64,000 bases of DNA from Brevibacillus formosus (GCF_003013405.1 NZ_PXZL01000023.1:52161-116160), one strand, 5' to 3'. Shown: positions 15,838 through 25,311, numbered from the stretch's first letter. Made by a program: numbers and translations. The notes: generated by a model from the letters alone, not told the origin.

Positions 15838-17724
15838 ATGGCTGTCGTTTTTATAACAGGTGCGACTGGATTTATCGGCAAGGAGGTAACAAATCAGCTG
15901 GCCCGGTCCGGTCATACCGTACTGGCGCTGGTTCGTTCGCCCGAGAAGTGGGATGAATTGCTGATGCAGATGACACCAACAGAGAGGTCCAATTGCAATG
16001 CCGTGCGGGGTGATTTGCGAAAGGAGGGCTTGGGATTATCAACGAGCGATTACGAGCAGGTATTGCGCGCAACTATTATCATCCATGCAGGTGCCCCGAT
16101 GGATATTTCGCTGGATGAAACGGTGGCGAGGGAATTGATTTTACAAGGAGCAAGTCACCTTGCAGCACTAGCGAACGAATTGCATAAACAACAGCGTCTG
16201 CAAAAGCTGATTCATATCGTTGGCTACATGAGTCCGTTTGACGATGAGAGTGGAAAGCTGGCGACAGATGTTTTTGCGCCAACCGATTTTTATCGAGAGG
16301 CAGGGGGCTACGAGAAATACAAGTTTCTGGCAGATCTATACCTCAGACAAGAGGCGTATCAAAAAGGAATGCCGCTGGTCGTGGTAAATCCGTGTACGAT
16401 CATAGGCCCGCGAAGCACCGGGAACACAGAACAAACAGATGGATTCGGGCTCGTGATCAGCTCCATGCGGCGTGGTAAGATCCCTGTTCTTCCCGGTGGT
16501 AAGGAGTGGTGGCTGCCCTTGCTTTCCGTCGACGATTTTGCCCAGGTCATTGTGGGGATTGTAGAGACAAATCACATCGAGCATCAAACGTATTACGCCT
16601 TAAATGAGCGGAGTGCCACGCCAGCTTTTTCAGAGCTGATTTCGTTGATGGCTAAAGAATTACGGATGAAGCCACCAACCATTCCTTTCCCGGTATCGGT
16701 CTTGAAAAAAATTCTCCATAACGGCGGCAGCCGCTTGCTCGGGGTACCTGCCAATTCGATGGATTTTCTCGTAAAGAAAGACTTCCCGCTCGCTCCCTTT
16801 CAGCAAATGAAAGCGAAAAAAAGCATCGATGCATACGACGTAGCGGCGTATCTTCCCAGTGTGATTGCCGATCTCGACTACCGTTTGTCGGTCAAGGATC
16901 AGAAAGTACCTCCTTGCTTTCACCGAGAGCAAATCGCAGGCATGGCCGCGTACAAGAAAGAAGGCTCGGGTACTCCGTGGCTGCTCGTGCACGGGCTTTT
17001 CAGTGAGATGAGCGATTTACTCCCGCTCGCTGAACAGCTGGGTGAACAGGAAGTATGGTTACTGGATTTGCCCGGGTTTGGCAGATCGCCCTATCACCAT
17101 CACGAAAAACCGATCGAGGGCTTTATCGAGGCAGTGGCCGAGGCATTGCGACAGCTGCCATCTCCGGTTCATCTTGCAGGACATTCATTTGGCGGGTTTT
17201 TGGCATGGGAGGCAGCAAAGCGAGTACCGGAAAAAATCGAGAAGCTATACCTTTTGCAGCCACCCCTGCATGCCCCGAAGTATTCTCGGCTGCAGGCGGG
17301 ATTGGGGAAGAGTCCAGCCCTCCTTCAGCTTTTTTTGCAAAAGCAGTTAACGTCAGCCAAATTGGAAAAAGCAATGCTTGAGCAAGGGGTATTTCAGTCT
17401 ACGTATGAAATGCCAAAAGGCTATGTAGAAAAGGCAGGGAAGCTCCTGCAATCCCCGCGCATCAGCAAGACGCATACAGACGTGCTGCGCTACTTCATGA
17501 ACGAATTCCGGCAAATGGCGGTAGCGACACAGCCTCTCCCTTTTCCAGCCCAGATCGTATGGGGAACTCAGGATAAAACGTATCAGCTGACAAAAGGGGC
17601 AGAGGATGCATTCAGGAAAGTGAATGTAGAGATTGAAAGGCTCTCTGTTGCTCATCATTTTCCCCTCAGTCATCCACAGCTAACGGCAAACGTATTGCTA
17701 CAGATGAGGCACGGCAAGGAATGA
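15838..17724 (+). CDS. SDR (extended, epimerase-like) fused to alpha/beta hydrolase
   Basis: The 628-residue protein joins two enzymes. Residues 1 to about 345 are an extended SDR with the nucleotide-binding GATGFIG at 7-13 and KYKFLADLYLRQ in the usual YxxxK position. The middle (about 345-370) is a linker. From about 378 it is an alpha/beta hydrolase: WLLVHGLFSEMSDLLPLAEQL, LDLPGFGRSP, nucleophile GHSFGG (about 455), acid in GTQDKTY and a His in VAHHFPLSHP. The fusion suggests a two-step conversion, perhaps of a lipid or aromatic ester. It is likely repressed by the adjacent TetR. Confidence 0.85.
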   Translation: MAVVFITGATGFIGKEVTNQLARSGHTVLALVRSPEKWDELLMQMTPTERSNCNAVRGDLRKEGLGLSTSDYEQVLRATIIIHAGAPMDISLDETVARELILQGASHLAALANELHKQQRLQKLIHIVGYMSPFDDESGKLATDVFAPTDFYREAGGYEKYKFLADLYLRQEAYQKGMPLVVVNPCTIIGPRSTGNTEQTDGFGLVISSMRRGKIPVLPGGKEWWLPLLSVDDFAQVIVGIVETNHIEHQTYYALNERSATPAFSELISLMAKELRMKPPTIPFPVSVLKKILHNGGSRLLGVPANSMDFLVKKDFPLAPFQQMKAKKSIDAYDVAAYLPSVIADLDYRLSVKDQKVPPCFHREQIAGMAAYKKEGSGTPWLLVHGLFSEMSDLLPLAEQLGEQEVWLLDLPGFGRSPYHHHEKPIEGFIEAVAEALRQLPSPVHLAGHSFGGFLAWEAAKRVPEKIEKLYLLQPPLHAPKYSRLQAGLGKSPALLQLFLQKQLTSAKLEKAMLEQGVFQSTYEMPKGYVEKAGKLLQSPRISKTHTDVLRYFMNEFRQMAVATQPLPFPAQIVWGTQDKTYQLTKGAEDAFRKVNVEIERLSVAHHFPLSHPQLTANVLLQMRHGKE

Positions 17725-17748
17725 CGACGGAGTGATTCTTCAGAAGGG

Positions 17749-17776
17749 GCATGGTAGAAAGGGACCATGCTCTTTT
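17749..17776 (+). terminator. Terminator after the SDR-hydrolase gene
   Basis: GCATGGT (17749-17755) pairs with ACCATGC (17764-17770), followed by TCTTTTT. Confidence 0.8.
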
Positions 17777-17840
17777 TGAATGGGGCAAGAAAAAACGAGT
17801 TGAACTTTCTGTGAATTTAGAATAGACTATTTTTAATTAA

Positions 17841-17869
17841 TAACGACACTATAACGACAAATGTCGTTA
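17841..17869 (+). promoter_or_regulatory. Operator cluster TAACGACA upstream of the peptide operon
   Basis: TAACGACA (17852-17859) and TGTCGTTA (17862-17869) form a perfect palindrome with a two-base centre, and a third TAACGACA half-site lies 11 bases upstream (17841-17848), about one helical turn. Degenerate half-sites with similar spacing occur at 25312-25331 before the binding-protein gene. Confidence 0.65.
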
Positions 17870-17893
17870 GTGAAGAAAAAGGAGGAGAGCAAA

Positions 17894-17959
17894 GTGCAGG
17901 AACGCAACAGGAAGAAGCTAGTTTACACTGTTTCTCACATCTGGGTGAAGACTTCATGA
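17894..17959 (+). CDS. Possible 21-residue leader peptide of the peptide operon
   Basis: A GTG follows a strong AAGGAGGAG site. Its frame encodes 21 mostly basic/hydrophobic residues (MQERNRKKLVYTVSHIWVKTS) and stops at TGA, which overlaps the permease ATG (ATGA). The permease itself has only a weak GGTGAAG site. This suggests translational coupling through the leader. It could instead be an upstream misread start of no significance. Confidence 0.45.
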   Translation: MQERNRKKLVYTVSHIWVKTS

Positions 17960-18891
17960 AGCAATATATAGTGAAGCGCTTATTGTCAGGTATCGTTGTC
18001 CTGTTTGGGCTCTCCGTTTTTACGTTTCTGCTCATTCATCTCATCCCTGGAGACCCTGTGCGGATCATGCTGGGGCAGCGGGCGACCGTCGAACAAATCG
18101 AGTCGCTTCGAGGAGAGCTGGGCTTGAACAAACCTTTGGTCGTTCAGTATCTCGACTATGCTTCTGGCGTTTTAAAAGGGGATCTCGGCACTTCCCTGAA
18201 AACGGGTCGACCTGTGAGCACAGAAATTGCTGATCGTTTTCCCGCGACAGCAAAAATGGCACTAGCCAGCCTCGTGGTGGCAGTTGTGATCGGTATCGGG
18301 CTGGGTGTCCTAGCGGCGAAATACAAGGATACACCCATCGACGGAGCGATTATGACCTTTTCCACCTTTGGGATGTCCATACCCGGCTTTTGGTTGGGTT
18401 TACTCGTCATCCTTGTATTCTCCGTCCATTTGGGCTGGTTTCCGATTGCGGGAGGGACGGGGCTAAAAGACATGGTTCTTCCAGCGTTTACTTTGGGGAC
18501 CTTGCTAGCGACGGCACTCAGCCGACTCACTCGCGCTGGCATGGTAGAGGTTTTGTCCAATGATTATATCCGAACAGCACGTGCGAAAGGGATGAATGAA
18601 CGAATTGTGCTGCTGCGGCACGCTTTTCGCAATGTGATGATTCCGATTGTGGCTGTCATTGGTCTGGAACTGGCTGGCTTGCTGGGTGGGGCTGTGATCG
18701 TCGAGCAGGTTTTTGGCTGGCCGGGAGTGGGGACTTTGGCTATTCAAGCGATTAGCTCTCGGGATTTTCCGATGATTCAAGGAACGACGCTGTTTATTGG
18801 GGCTGTGTATGTCCTTGTTGTCATTTTGATTGATGTCCTGTACGCGCTTCTCGATCCCCGCATTGATTACACAACGAAGGAGGGGGTGTAG
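17956..18891 (+). CDS. Peptide ABC transporter permease, DppB/OppB type
   Basis: The 311-residue integral membrane protein starts with the family hallmark MKQYIVKRLLSGIVVLFGLSVFTFLLIHLIPGDPV. It ends with the permease signature (GLELAGLLGGAVIVEQVFGWPGVGTL, then RDFPMIQGTTLFIGAVYVLVVILIDVLYALLDPRI). Six membrane spans are predicted. It forms the translocation pore with the DppC-type protein encoded next. It is the first full-length gene of the 17.9-30.1 kb peptide block. Confidence 0.95.
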   Translation: MKQYIVKRLLSGIVVLFGLSVFTFLLIHLIPGDPVRIMLGQRATVEQIESLRGELGLNKPLVVQYLDYASGVLKGDLGTSLKTGRPVSTEIADRFPATAKMALASLVVAVVIGIGLGVLAAKYKDTPIDGAIMTFSTFGMSIPGFWLGLLVILVFSVHLGWFPIAGGTGLKDMVLPAFTLGTLLATALSRLTRAGMVEVLSNDYIRTARAKGMNERIVLLRHAFRNVMIPIVAVIGLELAGLLGGAVIVEQVFGWPGVGTLAIQAISSRDFPMIQGTTLFIGAVYVLVVILIDVLYALLDPRIDYTTKEGV

Positions 18892-18892
18892 C

Positions 18893-19747
18893 GTGTTTTG
18901 GAGCAGGCAATGGTCCGTGCCTCGTTTGGAATTATGGGAGAAGATCATGCAGCAAAAGAAAGCGAAATACAGCTTCCTGATGATGCTCTGCATTGTTTTG
19001 CTGGGAATCATCGGGCCGTGGATTGCTCCGCATGATCCTACGAAAACGTACTATGAAGCATTTATGCAAGGGCCTTCGAAAGACTTTTGGCTAGGGACAG
19101 ATGCGATTGGCCGCGATATTTTATCCCGGATGCTGTACGGAACAAGAGTGACACTGACCGTAGCTTTGCTGGCGTCTGTCATGACGTTTGTAGCAGGAAC
19201 GCTAATCGGTGTGACATGCGCTTACCTTGGAGGAATTGTTGATAATCTGATCATGAGAATCATGGACATCATGCTGGCGTTGCCCGGCATTGTACTGGCT
19301 CTCGCCATTGTAGCTGTACTCGGACCGAGTCAGGAAAATGCGATGATCGCAATCGGAATATCATCGATTCCAGCCTTTTCGATTCTGATCCGTGGTGCGG
19401 CACTCTCGATCAAGCAATCCGGCTATGTGGAAGCAAGTCGCTCCATCGGCAGCTCGAATTGGTGGATCATTACGCGTCAGTTCATTCCGAATATCTCGAA
19501 CGTGCTGATCGTCTATACGACCATGTTTATAGGCAGTGCCATTTTGGGAACCTCGGCACTGGGCTTTATCGGTTTGGGTGCCCAGCCTCCTACACCGGAG
19601 TGGGGAACGATGCTGAACGAAGGGAAAAATTACTTGCGAGAAGCTTGGTGGCTCGCTACTTTTCCCGGTCTTGCGATTACGGCAGTCGTTTTTACGGTTT
19701 ATCTGCTAGGGGATGCTTTGCGCGATATCTTTGATCCCAAATCATAG
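18893..19747 (+). CDS. Peptide ABC transporter permease, DppC/OppC type
   Basis: The GTG at 18893 follows GGAGGGGG and gives 284 residues, so it is preferred over upstream in-frame ATGs that lie inside the DppB gene. The protein has the DppC signature: a first span followed by PWIAPHDPTKT, FWLGTDAIGRDILSRMLYGTR, and the cytoplasmic EASRSIGSSNWWIITRQFIPN loop that contacts the ATPases. It ends in GDALRDIFDPKS. It pairs with DppB. Confidence 0.95.
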   Translation: MFWSRQWSVPRLELWEKIMQQKKAKYSFLMMLCIVLLGIIGPWIAPHDPTKTYYEAFMQGPSKDFWLGTDAIGRDILSRMLYGTRVTLTVALLASVMTFVAGTLIGVTCAYLGGIVDNLIMRIMDIMLALPGIVLALAIVAVLGPSQENAMIAIGISSIPAFSILIRGAALSIKQSGYVEASRSIGSSNWWIITRQFIPNISNVLIVYTTMFIGSAILGTSALGFIGLGAQPPTPEWGTMLNEGKNYLREAWWLATFPGLAITAVVFTVYLLGDALRDIFDPKS

Positions 19748-19784
19748 TTTGCGAGCTTCCGTTCCCGATAAAGGAGTGAGTAAC

Positions 19785-20774
19785 ATGACGAACGTGTTGG
19801 AAGTGACGGGATTGACTACCACGTTTTCAAAAAATGAAAAGGCTTTCAAGGTGGTAGACAATCTTTGCTTGCAGGTCAAACGAGGTGAATCGGTCGGGAT
19901 CGTCGGAGAATCAGGGTGTGGAAAAAGCGTTGCCTCTCTATCCATGATGCGCTTGCTCAGTAAAAACGGAAGCATTGCAGGCCGTATTCAACTGAACGGA
20001 GCCGATCTCTTGCGCTATAGCGAAAAAGAGATGCAGAAGATCAGAGGGAAAGAGATCGCCATGATTTTTCAAGAGCCGATGACTTCGCTGAATCCTGTAC
20101 TGACCATCGGCAAGCAATTGAGCGAAGGACTGGAAAAGCACGAGGGCATGAACCGAGTCCAATCGAGACAAAGAGTGCTCGAGCTGTTGACGCAGGTAGG
20201 CATTTCACGTGCCAATGAAATCTATCATGAGTACCCGCATCGACTGTCAGGGGGGATGCGACAGCGCGTGATGATCGCGATGGCGATTGCCTGTCATCCA
20301 AAGCTGTTGATAGCGGACGAACCGACGACGGCACTAGACGTAACGATCCAGGCGCAAATATTGGATGTCATGAAAAAAATTCAAAGAGAGCTGGGCATGT
20401 CGCTCATCATGATCACGCATGATTTGGGCGTCGTCGCCGAGACATGTGACCGGGTACTGGTGATGTATGCCGGGCAGGTCATTGAAGCGGCCGATGTTCG
20501 CACACTGCTGCGCAGCCCCAAGCATCCGTACACCGTGGGCTTGATCAAATCGACACCACATAATGCCAAAGGCCAGAAGAGATTGCACAGTATCGCGGGA
20601 AGTGTGCCGACCCCCGATCATTATCCGAAGGGATGCCGTTTTGCTCCGCGATGTGAGAAGGTGATGGCTGTCTGTTTGGAACAAAATCCCCCGTTGCTGG
20701 ATGTGGATCAACAGTCGGAGTGCCGCTGTTGGCTATATCGAGAGAACAGGGAAAGCACGGCGGTGAATGGATGA
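19785..20774 (+). CDS. Peptide ABC transporter ATPase, DppD/OppD type
   Basis: The ATG follows AAAGGAGTGAG. Of 329 residues, the Walker A GESGCGKS is at about 42-49, the signature LSGGMRQR about 157, Walker B LLIADEPT about 177 and a switch His in MITHDLG. The C-terminal oligopeptide/dipeptide domain has Cys residues in CRFAPRCEKVMAVC and CRCWLY, as in family members that bind an iron-sulfur cluster. Its stop overlaps the start of the DppF gene. Confidence 0.95.
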   Translation: MTNVLEVTGLTTTFSKNEKAFKVVDNLCLQVKRGESVGIVGESGCGKSVASLSMMRLLSKNGSIAGRIQLNGADLLRYSEKEMQKIRGKEIAMIFQEPMTSLNPVLTIGKQLSEGLEKHEGMNRVQSRQRVLELLTQVGISRANEIYHEYPHRLSGGMRQRVMIAMAIACHPKLLIADEPTTALDVTIQAQILDVMKKIQRELGMSLIMITHDLGVVAETCDRVLVMYAGQVIEAADVRTLLRSPKHPYTVGLIKSTPHNAKGQKRLHSIAGSVPTPDHYPKGCRFAPRCEKVMAVCLEQNPPLLDVDQQSECRCWLYRENRESTAVNG

Positions 20775-21733
20775 AGACGCCTCTTTTGCAAGTGAAAAAC
20801 CTGAATAAGAAGTTCCTTACCCGCAAAGGGTGGTTTCAGCCGCCGAGTTACGTGCATGCCGTCCATGGAGTGAACGTGACTGTCAACGCAGGGGAAACGT
20901 TGGGAATCGTGGGGGAGTCAGGCTGTGGCAAGTCGACACTGGGCAGGTGCATTTTGCGCTTGATCGAGCCGACAGACGGCGAGATCGTGTTCGAGGGTCA
21001 AAATATCCGCAGCTTACAGAAGGCAGACATGCAGAAGCTGCGGCGTGATATGCAAATGGTGTTTCAAAATCCATTTGATACCCTCAACCCAAAGCTGACG
21101 ATCCAGCACATTTTGTCAGAGCCGTTGATTGCCCATGGTATCCCAAAGCGCGAGCGAGCAGCCATGATGGAAGAGACGATGGAAATCGTCGGTTTGAACA
21201 AAAATCACTTGTCGCGATACGCACATGAGTTTTCCGGAGGACAAAGGCAAAGAATCGGGATCGCTCGCGCCTTGATGCTCAGGCCAAAGCTCATCATAGC
21301 TGACGAGCCTGTGTCTGCTCTCGATGTATCGATCCAATCGCAAATTCTCAATTTGCTTCAGGACTTGCAGGAGCAGTTTTCGCTCACGTATCTTTTTATC
21401 TCGCATGACTTGAGTGTTGTCGAGCATATCGCCGATCGAGTAGCGGTGATGTACTTGGGAGAAGTGATTGAGCTGGCGAAAAAAGAAGAGCTGTTTCAAC
21501 GTCCGATGCATCCCTACACACAGTCGCTTCTCTCCGCGATTCCCATCACGGACCCTGACGAGAAAAAAGAACGGATCATTTTAACGGGGGATTTGCCGTC
21601 TCCATCCAATCCGCCGCAGGGCTGCAAGTTTCACCCGCGCTGTTGGGCGTGCATGGACGTGTGCAAGACAGAAGCCCCTCCATTTACAGAAACAGACGGC
21701 AGACTGGTTGCGTGTCATCTCTATGAAAAATAA
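20771..21733 (+). CDS. Peptide ABC transporter ATPase, DppF/OppF type
   Basis: The ATG at 20771 overlaps the DppD stop (ATGA) and gives 320 residues. Walker [10 protein letters not shown] is at about 50, the signature FSGGQRQR about 155, Walker B LIIADEP with SALD about 175, and the switch region [10 protein letters not shown] about 207. The C-terminal Cys motif [14 protein letters not shown] is present. It works as a heterodimer with DppD to power peptide uptake. Confidence 0.95.
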   Translation: MKTPLLQVKNLNKKFLTRKGWFQPPSYVHAVHGVNVTVNAGETLGIVGESGCGKSTLGRCILRLIEPTDGEIVFEGQNIRSLQKADMQKLRRDMQMVFQNPFDTLNPKLTIQHILSEPLIAHGIPKRERAAMMEETMEIVGLNKNHLSRYAHEFSGGQRQRIGIARALMLRPKLIIADEPVSALDVSIQSQILNLLQDLQEQFSLTYLFISHDLSVVEHIADRVAVMYLGEVIELAKKEELFQRPMHPYTQSLLSAIPITDPDEKKERIILTGDLPSPSNPPQGCKFHPRCWACMDVCKTEAPPFTETDGRLVACHLYEK

Positions 21734-21754
21734 GGGAGCAGGAGTGATAGATAG

Positions 21755-22861
21755 ATGTTGGACCCACGTCTTACGAAGCTGGCGAATGTGCTGGTGAATT
21801 ACTCGACGAATGTGCAGCCGGGAGATAACGTGCTGATCGATGCGATGGAGGTGGACGCTGCTCTGATTAAGGAGCTAATCAAAGCAGTTTCGCAAGCAGG
21901 CGGGCATTCCTTTGTGAATCTGCGTGAATCCTCGATTAGCCGTCAGTTATTGCTAGCGGGAACAGAGGAGCAATTCCGTTTAGGGACAGAGATGGACAAA
22001 GAACGAATGGAAAAAATGCAAGCGTGCATCATCATCGAGGGTGGGCTTAACATCAATGAAGCTTCTGATGTCCCTGATGAGCAGATGAAGCTGGCTACGT
22101 CCTTTTTCAAAGAAGTAAGTATCGTCCGCCTCAAAAAGAAATGGGTCTATCTCCGTTATCCGACGCCTTCCATGGCGCAACTGGCGAATAAAAGCACAGA
22201 AGCATTTGAACAGTTCTACTTCGATGTCTGCACGATGGATTACGCCAAAATGGCAGAAGCCATGCAGCCGCTCAAGGAACTGATGGAGCGAACTGACCGT
22301 GTGAAAATCACGGGACCTGGCACAGAGCTGACCTTCTCCATCAAAGGCATTCCAGCGATTCCGTGTCCAGGGCACTATAACATACCAGACGGTGAAGTAT
22401 TTACGGCCCCTGTTCGCGATTCGGTGAACGGTGTCATATCGTTTAACACGCCCTCGCCTTATCAAGGCTTTACCTTTGAAAAGGTACGGCTGGAGTTTGT
22501 GGACGGGAAGATTGTTAACGCCACAGCCAATGACACGAAGCGCTTGAACAACATTCTGGATACAGATGAAGGTGCCCGGTACATTGGGGAGTTTGCTTTA
22601 GGGGTCCACCCGTTCATTCGGGAGCCCATGCAGGATATTTTATTCGATGAAAAAATCGACGGCAGCTTCCACTTTACCCCGGGACGATGCTATGACGAGG
22701 CATCCAACGGTAACAAGTCGAACATCCATTGGGACATGGTCATGATTCAGCGCCCGGAGTACGGTGGCGGTGAGATTTGGTTCGATGACCACTTGGTTCG
22801 CAGAGACGGACGCTTTCTTTTGCCGGAGCTTGCACCACTTAACCCGGAAAACCTGAAATAA
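21755..22861 (+). CDS. M29-family metallo-aminopeptidase
   Basis: The 368-residue protein matches thermophilic aminopeptidase T/AmpS/PepS: an N-terminal LTKLANVLVNYSTNVQPGDNVLID domain and C-terminal metal-site motifs NIPDGEVFTAPV (Glu about 218), GEFALG, SFHFTPGRCYDE followed by IHWDMV (His and Asp ligands), and GGEIWFDD. These cytoplasmic enzymes remove N-terminal residues from short peptides using a dinuclear metal site. The gene lies just after the transporter, so it probably acts on the imported peptides. Confidence 0.9.
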   Translation: MLDPRLTKLANVLVNYSTNVQPGDNVLIDAMEVDAALIKELIKAVSQAGGHSFVNLRESSISRQLLLAGTEEQFRLGTEMDKERMEKMQACIIIEGGLNINEASDVPDEQMKLATSFFKEVSIVRLKKKWVYLRYPTPSMAQLANKSTEAFEQFYFDVCTMDYAKMAEAMQPLKELMERTDRVKITGPGTELTFSIKGIPAIPCPGHYNIPDGEVFTAPVRDSVNGVISFNTPSPYQGFTFEKVRLEFVDGKIVNATANDTKRLNNILDTDEGARYIGEFALGVHPFIREPMQDILFDEKIDGSFHFTPGRCYDEASNGNKSNIHWDMVMIQRPEYGGGEIWFDDHLVRRDGRFLLPELAPLNPENLK

Positions 22862-22878
22862 CAGGAGGAGTATGAGGC

Positions 22879-23883
22879 ATGACACATGGAATTGACGCGC
22901 ATTTTGACCTTTTGCTGGATGTTGCCATTCAACGGGAGCATGGCAGGCGAAAAGTTATTGAAACGGATTACTTGCCCGATTTCGTGGCAGGCGGGGTGCA
23001 GACGGTTGTCGCAGCGATTTATATCGACAACAAATTCCTGCCAGAGATGGGCTTGAGAAAAGCACTGCAACAAATCAGCGCGTTGCACGCAGAGGCAGAT
23101 GAATCACCTGATAAAATCATGGTTTGCAAAAGTGTGAGCGACATCGAGACCGCGAAGCGATTGGGGAAGATTGGTTTTGTGCTCTCTCTGGAAGGCGCAG
23201 AACCGTTATATAATGATCTGAGTATGCTCCGTGTTTTTTACGAGCTGGGCGTACGCCTCTTGGGTCTCGTGTGGAGCAGGCGGAATTTCGTTGGAGATGG
23301 CAGTTATTTTAGTCCGGTACGGGAAGGGCGCAAGGGCGGGCTCACCGAGTTCGGAATCCGTGTCGTCGAAGAGGCAGAAGCAATGGGCATCATCATTGAT
23401 GTCAGCCATCTGAATGACGAAGGATTCTGGGATCTGATCGAGGTAGCGCGTAAGCCCATCATCGCTTCTCATTCCAATTGCCGGACATTAGCGAGCTCCA
23501 TGCGCAATCTGACGGATGAGCAAATCAGGGCGATCGCATTCACCAACGGCGTAATCGGCATCAATGGCGTCAATGTGTTCGTAGCGGACACAGACGACCA
23601 GGCTGATATCGAGCACATGATCAATCACGTCGATCACATCGTGAAGCTGGTTGGTGTTGAGCACGTCGGATTTGGTCTGGACATCATCGAGCCATTTATG
23701 AAATACGATTCTCCCGATGTGTTTATCCAAGCAGGGCGCAAAGATTTTGATGTCGTAAAAGGACATACCAAGGTTCCGGAGCTTGTGCGTGCCCTTGCCA
23801 AAAGAGGGTACAAGGATGAAGCGATTGAGCTTATTTTGGGCAAAAACTTCATCCGCGTGTTCAAGGACGTGTGGAAATCATAG
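22879..23883 (+). CDS. M19-family (renal dipeptidase-like) membrane dipeptidase
   Basis: The 334-residue protein has the M19 metal-binding pattern: an early HFD (about residues 8-10), SLEGAEPL (bridging Glu, about 105), IDVSHLND, IASHSNCRTLASSMRNLTDEQI and GFGLDIIEP. M19 enzymes cleave dipeptides, including those with D-amino acids. With the epimerase at 28518 this points to L-Ala-D-Glu or related cell-wall dipeptides. GGAGGAG precedes the ATG, and it is co-transcribed with the M29 gene. Confidence 0.9.
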   Translation: MTHGIDAHFDLLLDVAIQREHGRRKVIETDYLPDFVAGGVQTVVAAIYIDNKFLPEMGLRKALQQISALHAEADESPDKIMVCKSVSDIETAKRLGKIGFVLSLEGAEPLYNDLSMLRVFYELGVRLLGLVWSRRNFVGDGSYFSPVREGRKGGLTEFGIRVVEEAEAMGIIIDVSHLNDEGFWDLIEVARKPIIASHSNCRTLASSMRNLTDEQIRAIAFTNGVIGINGVNVFVADTDDQADIEHMINHVDHIVKLVGVEHVGFGLDIIEPFMKYDSPDVFIQAGRKDFDVVKGHTKVPELVRALAKRGYKDEAIELILGKNFIRVFKDVWKS

Positions 23884-23903
23884 AGAGATGAGGGAGTGGA
23901 ACA

Positions 23904-25217
23904 TTGACCATTACGATAGCGGTAATCTCTTCGGAAGAATTTTTGCCAAGAATCTTGAAGCATACCCAATCCATTGATTACATTCAACTGACCTCGTATA
24001 CATACCAGAACCCAAAAGAGAGCGCTTCGTTGCTTGATCAAATCCATGACTGCGACGTGCTGCTTTTTGCTGGACCACTTCCTTATTTTTTTTCCAAGGA
24101 AAAGGTAGAGCAAAAGAAGCTGCCTGCGGTGTATATCCCGCTCGATGAATATACCATTTCCCTCTCTTTGTTTCATACCTTGCTGAACGTTCCAGGAGGA
24201 CTGGACCGTATCTCGATTGATCTGCCAAAAGCGGAGTATATTGAGAAGGTTGCTGAAGAATTGGGCATAACTTCTACGCCTTGGTATGTAAAAGACTACA
24301 GTGAGATTATTGAAGAAGGCGGGACGAAATTTGACGTAGAGGAGATTATTCAGTTCCACAAGGAGCGCTGGGAACAGAAACAGAGCCATTTTGCTTTGAC
24401 TGGCGTTGATTACGTATATCGTCAATTGCGTGAGATGAACATTCCTTCCGCATCGATGGTTAGTCCCGATAAAAATATTCGCGATGCCGTCAATCAAGCC
24501 ATTGCTTATGGTCAATTGAAAATTAGCCAAAATTCACAGATTGCGGTGGGAATTGCAGCGATCCAGCAAAATGATGGTCCGCCAGTAGAAACACAATGGC
24601 AGGATGCGACGATTATTTTGCTGCAAGAGCTGCTGGAGCTCGTCAAAGAGACGGACGCTTCCATTCAAAAGTTGGGAATGGATCAATTCATCATCTATGG
24701 CACGAGAGGCAGCATCGAGCAAATGATTGAATACGGGAAGATCATGCAAGTATTGGGCAATGTCGATCTGCTTGCCAAAGTGAGGGTTGCCATCGGATTT
24801 GGTTTTGGCCTAACCGCGAAAGAGGCCGAAGCCAACGCACGCATTGCGATTTATCATGCCCAGAAAACAAAGGAAAGCAGTGCGTACTTAGTAACAGATG
24901 AAAAAGAAGTGATTGGTCCGTTGAATACCGAATCGAAGGCGTTCCATTTAAAAAGCGAGAACAAGGAAGTGCTGGAGATCGCGGAAAAGACTGGCGCAAG
25001 TGTCGCTACCATCACGAAAATCATGCAGTATGTCAAGCTTCGCCGCGATAACCGCTTCACCGCTTCCGATTTAGCCGAGTACCTCCAGATCAGTCGCCGC
25101 AGCTCGGAAAGAACCTTGAAAAAGCTGATCGAGCATCAGGTTGTAGAGGTCGTCGGAGAAGAGCAGCCATATCAGCAAGGACGCCCACGGGCTGTGTATC
25201 GCCTTAATCATCCATGA
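23904..25217 (+). CDS. Large transcriptional regulator with GGDEF-like middle and winged-helix C-terminus
   Basis: The TTG start follows GGGAGTGG and gives 437 residues. The N-terminus (about 1-150) is an alpha/beta domain with CDVLLFAGPLPYFF, resembling a sensory PrpR-N-type fold. Residues about 165-345 contain IQKLGMDQFIIYGTRGSIEQ and RVAIGFGFGLTAKEAEANARIAIYHAQ, the pattern of degenerate GGDEF/cyclase palm domains, without an obvious GGDEF catalytic loop. The last 75 residues are a winged helix (FTASDLAEYLQISRRSSERTLKKLIEHQVVEVVG). It probably binds the TAACGACA sites and controls this operon. The exact family name is not known to me. Confidence 0.7.
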   Translation: MTITIAVISSEEFLPRILKHTQSIDYIQLTSYTYQNPKESASLLDQIHDCDVLLFAGPLPYFFSKEKVEQKKLPAVYIPLDEYTISLSLFHTLLNVPGGLDRISIDLPKAEYIEKVAEELGITSTPWYVKDYSEIIEEGGTKFDVEEIIQFHKERWEQKQSHFALTGVDYVYRQLREMNIPSASMVSPDKNIRDAVNQAIAYGQLKISQNSQIAVGIAAIQQNDGPPVETQWQDATIILLQELLELVKETDASIQKLGMDQFIIYGTRGSIEQMIEYGKIMQVLGNVDLLAKVRVAIGFGFGLTAKEAEANARIAIYHAQKTKESSAYLVTDEKEVIGPLNTESKAFHLKSENKEVLEIAEKTGASVATITKIMQYVKLRRDNRFTASDLAEYLQISRRSSERTLKKLIEHQVVEVVGEEQPYQQGRPRAVYRLNHP

Positions 25218-25240
25218 ATCTCCTCATGTAACATCAACCT

Positions 25241-25275
25241 GTCCCGGTTTTCCCTTGGCAAAAGAAATCCGGGAC
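25241..25275. other. Hairpin between the regulator and binding-protein genes
   Basis: GTCCCGG (25241-25247) pairs with CCGGGAC (25269-25275) with a TTTT/AAAA inner pair. There is no T run on either side, so it is not a standard terminator. It could be an mRNA-processing or stability element separating the upstream genes from the highly expressed binding protein. Confidence 0.4.
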
Positions 25276-25311
25276 TCCCACATCCCTCCTCTTAGAAGCA
25301 ATTCAATCTAA

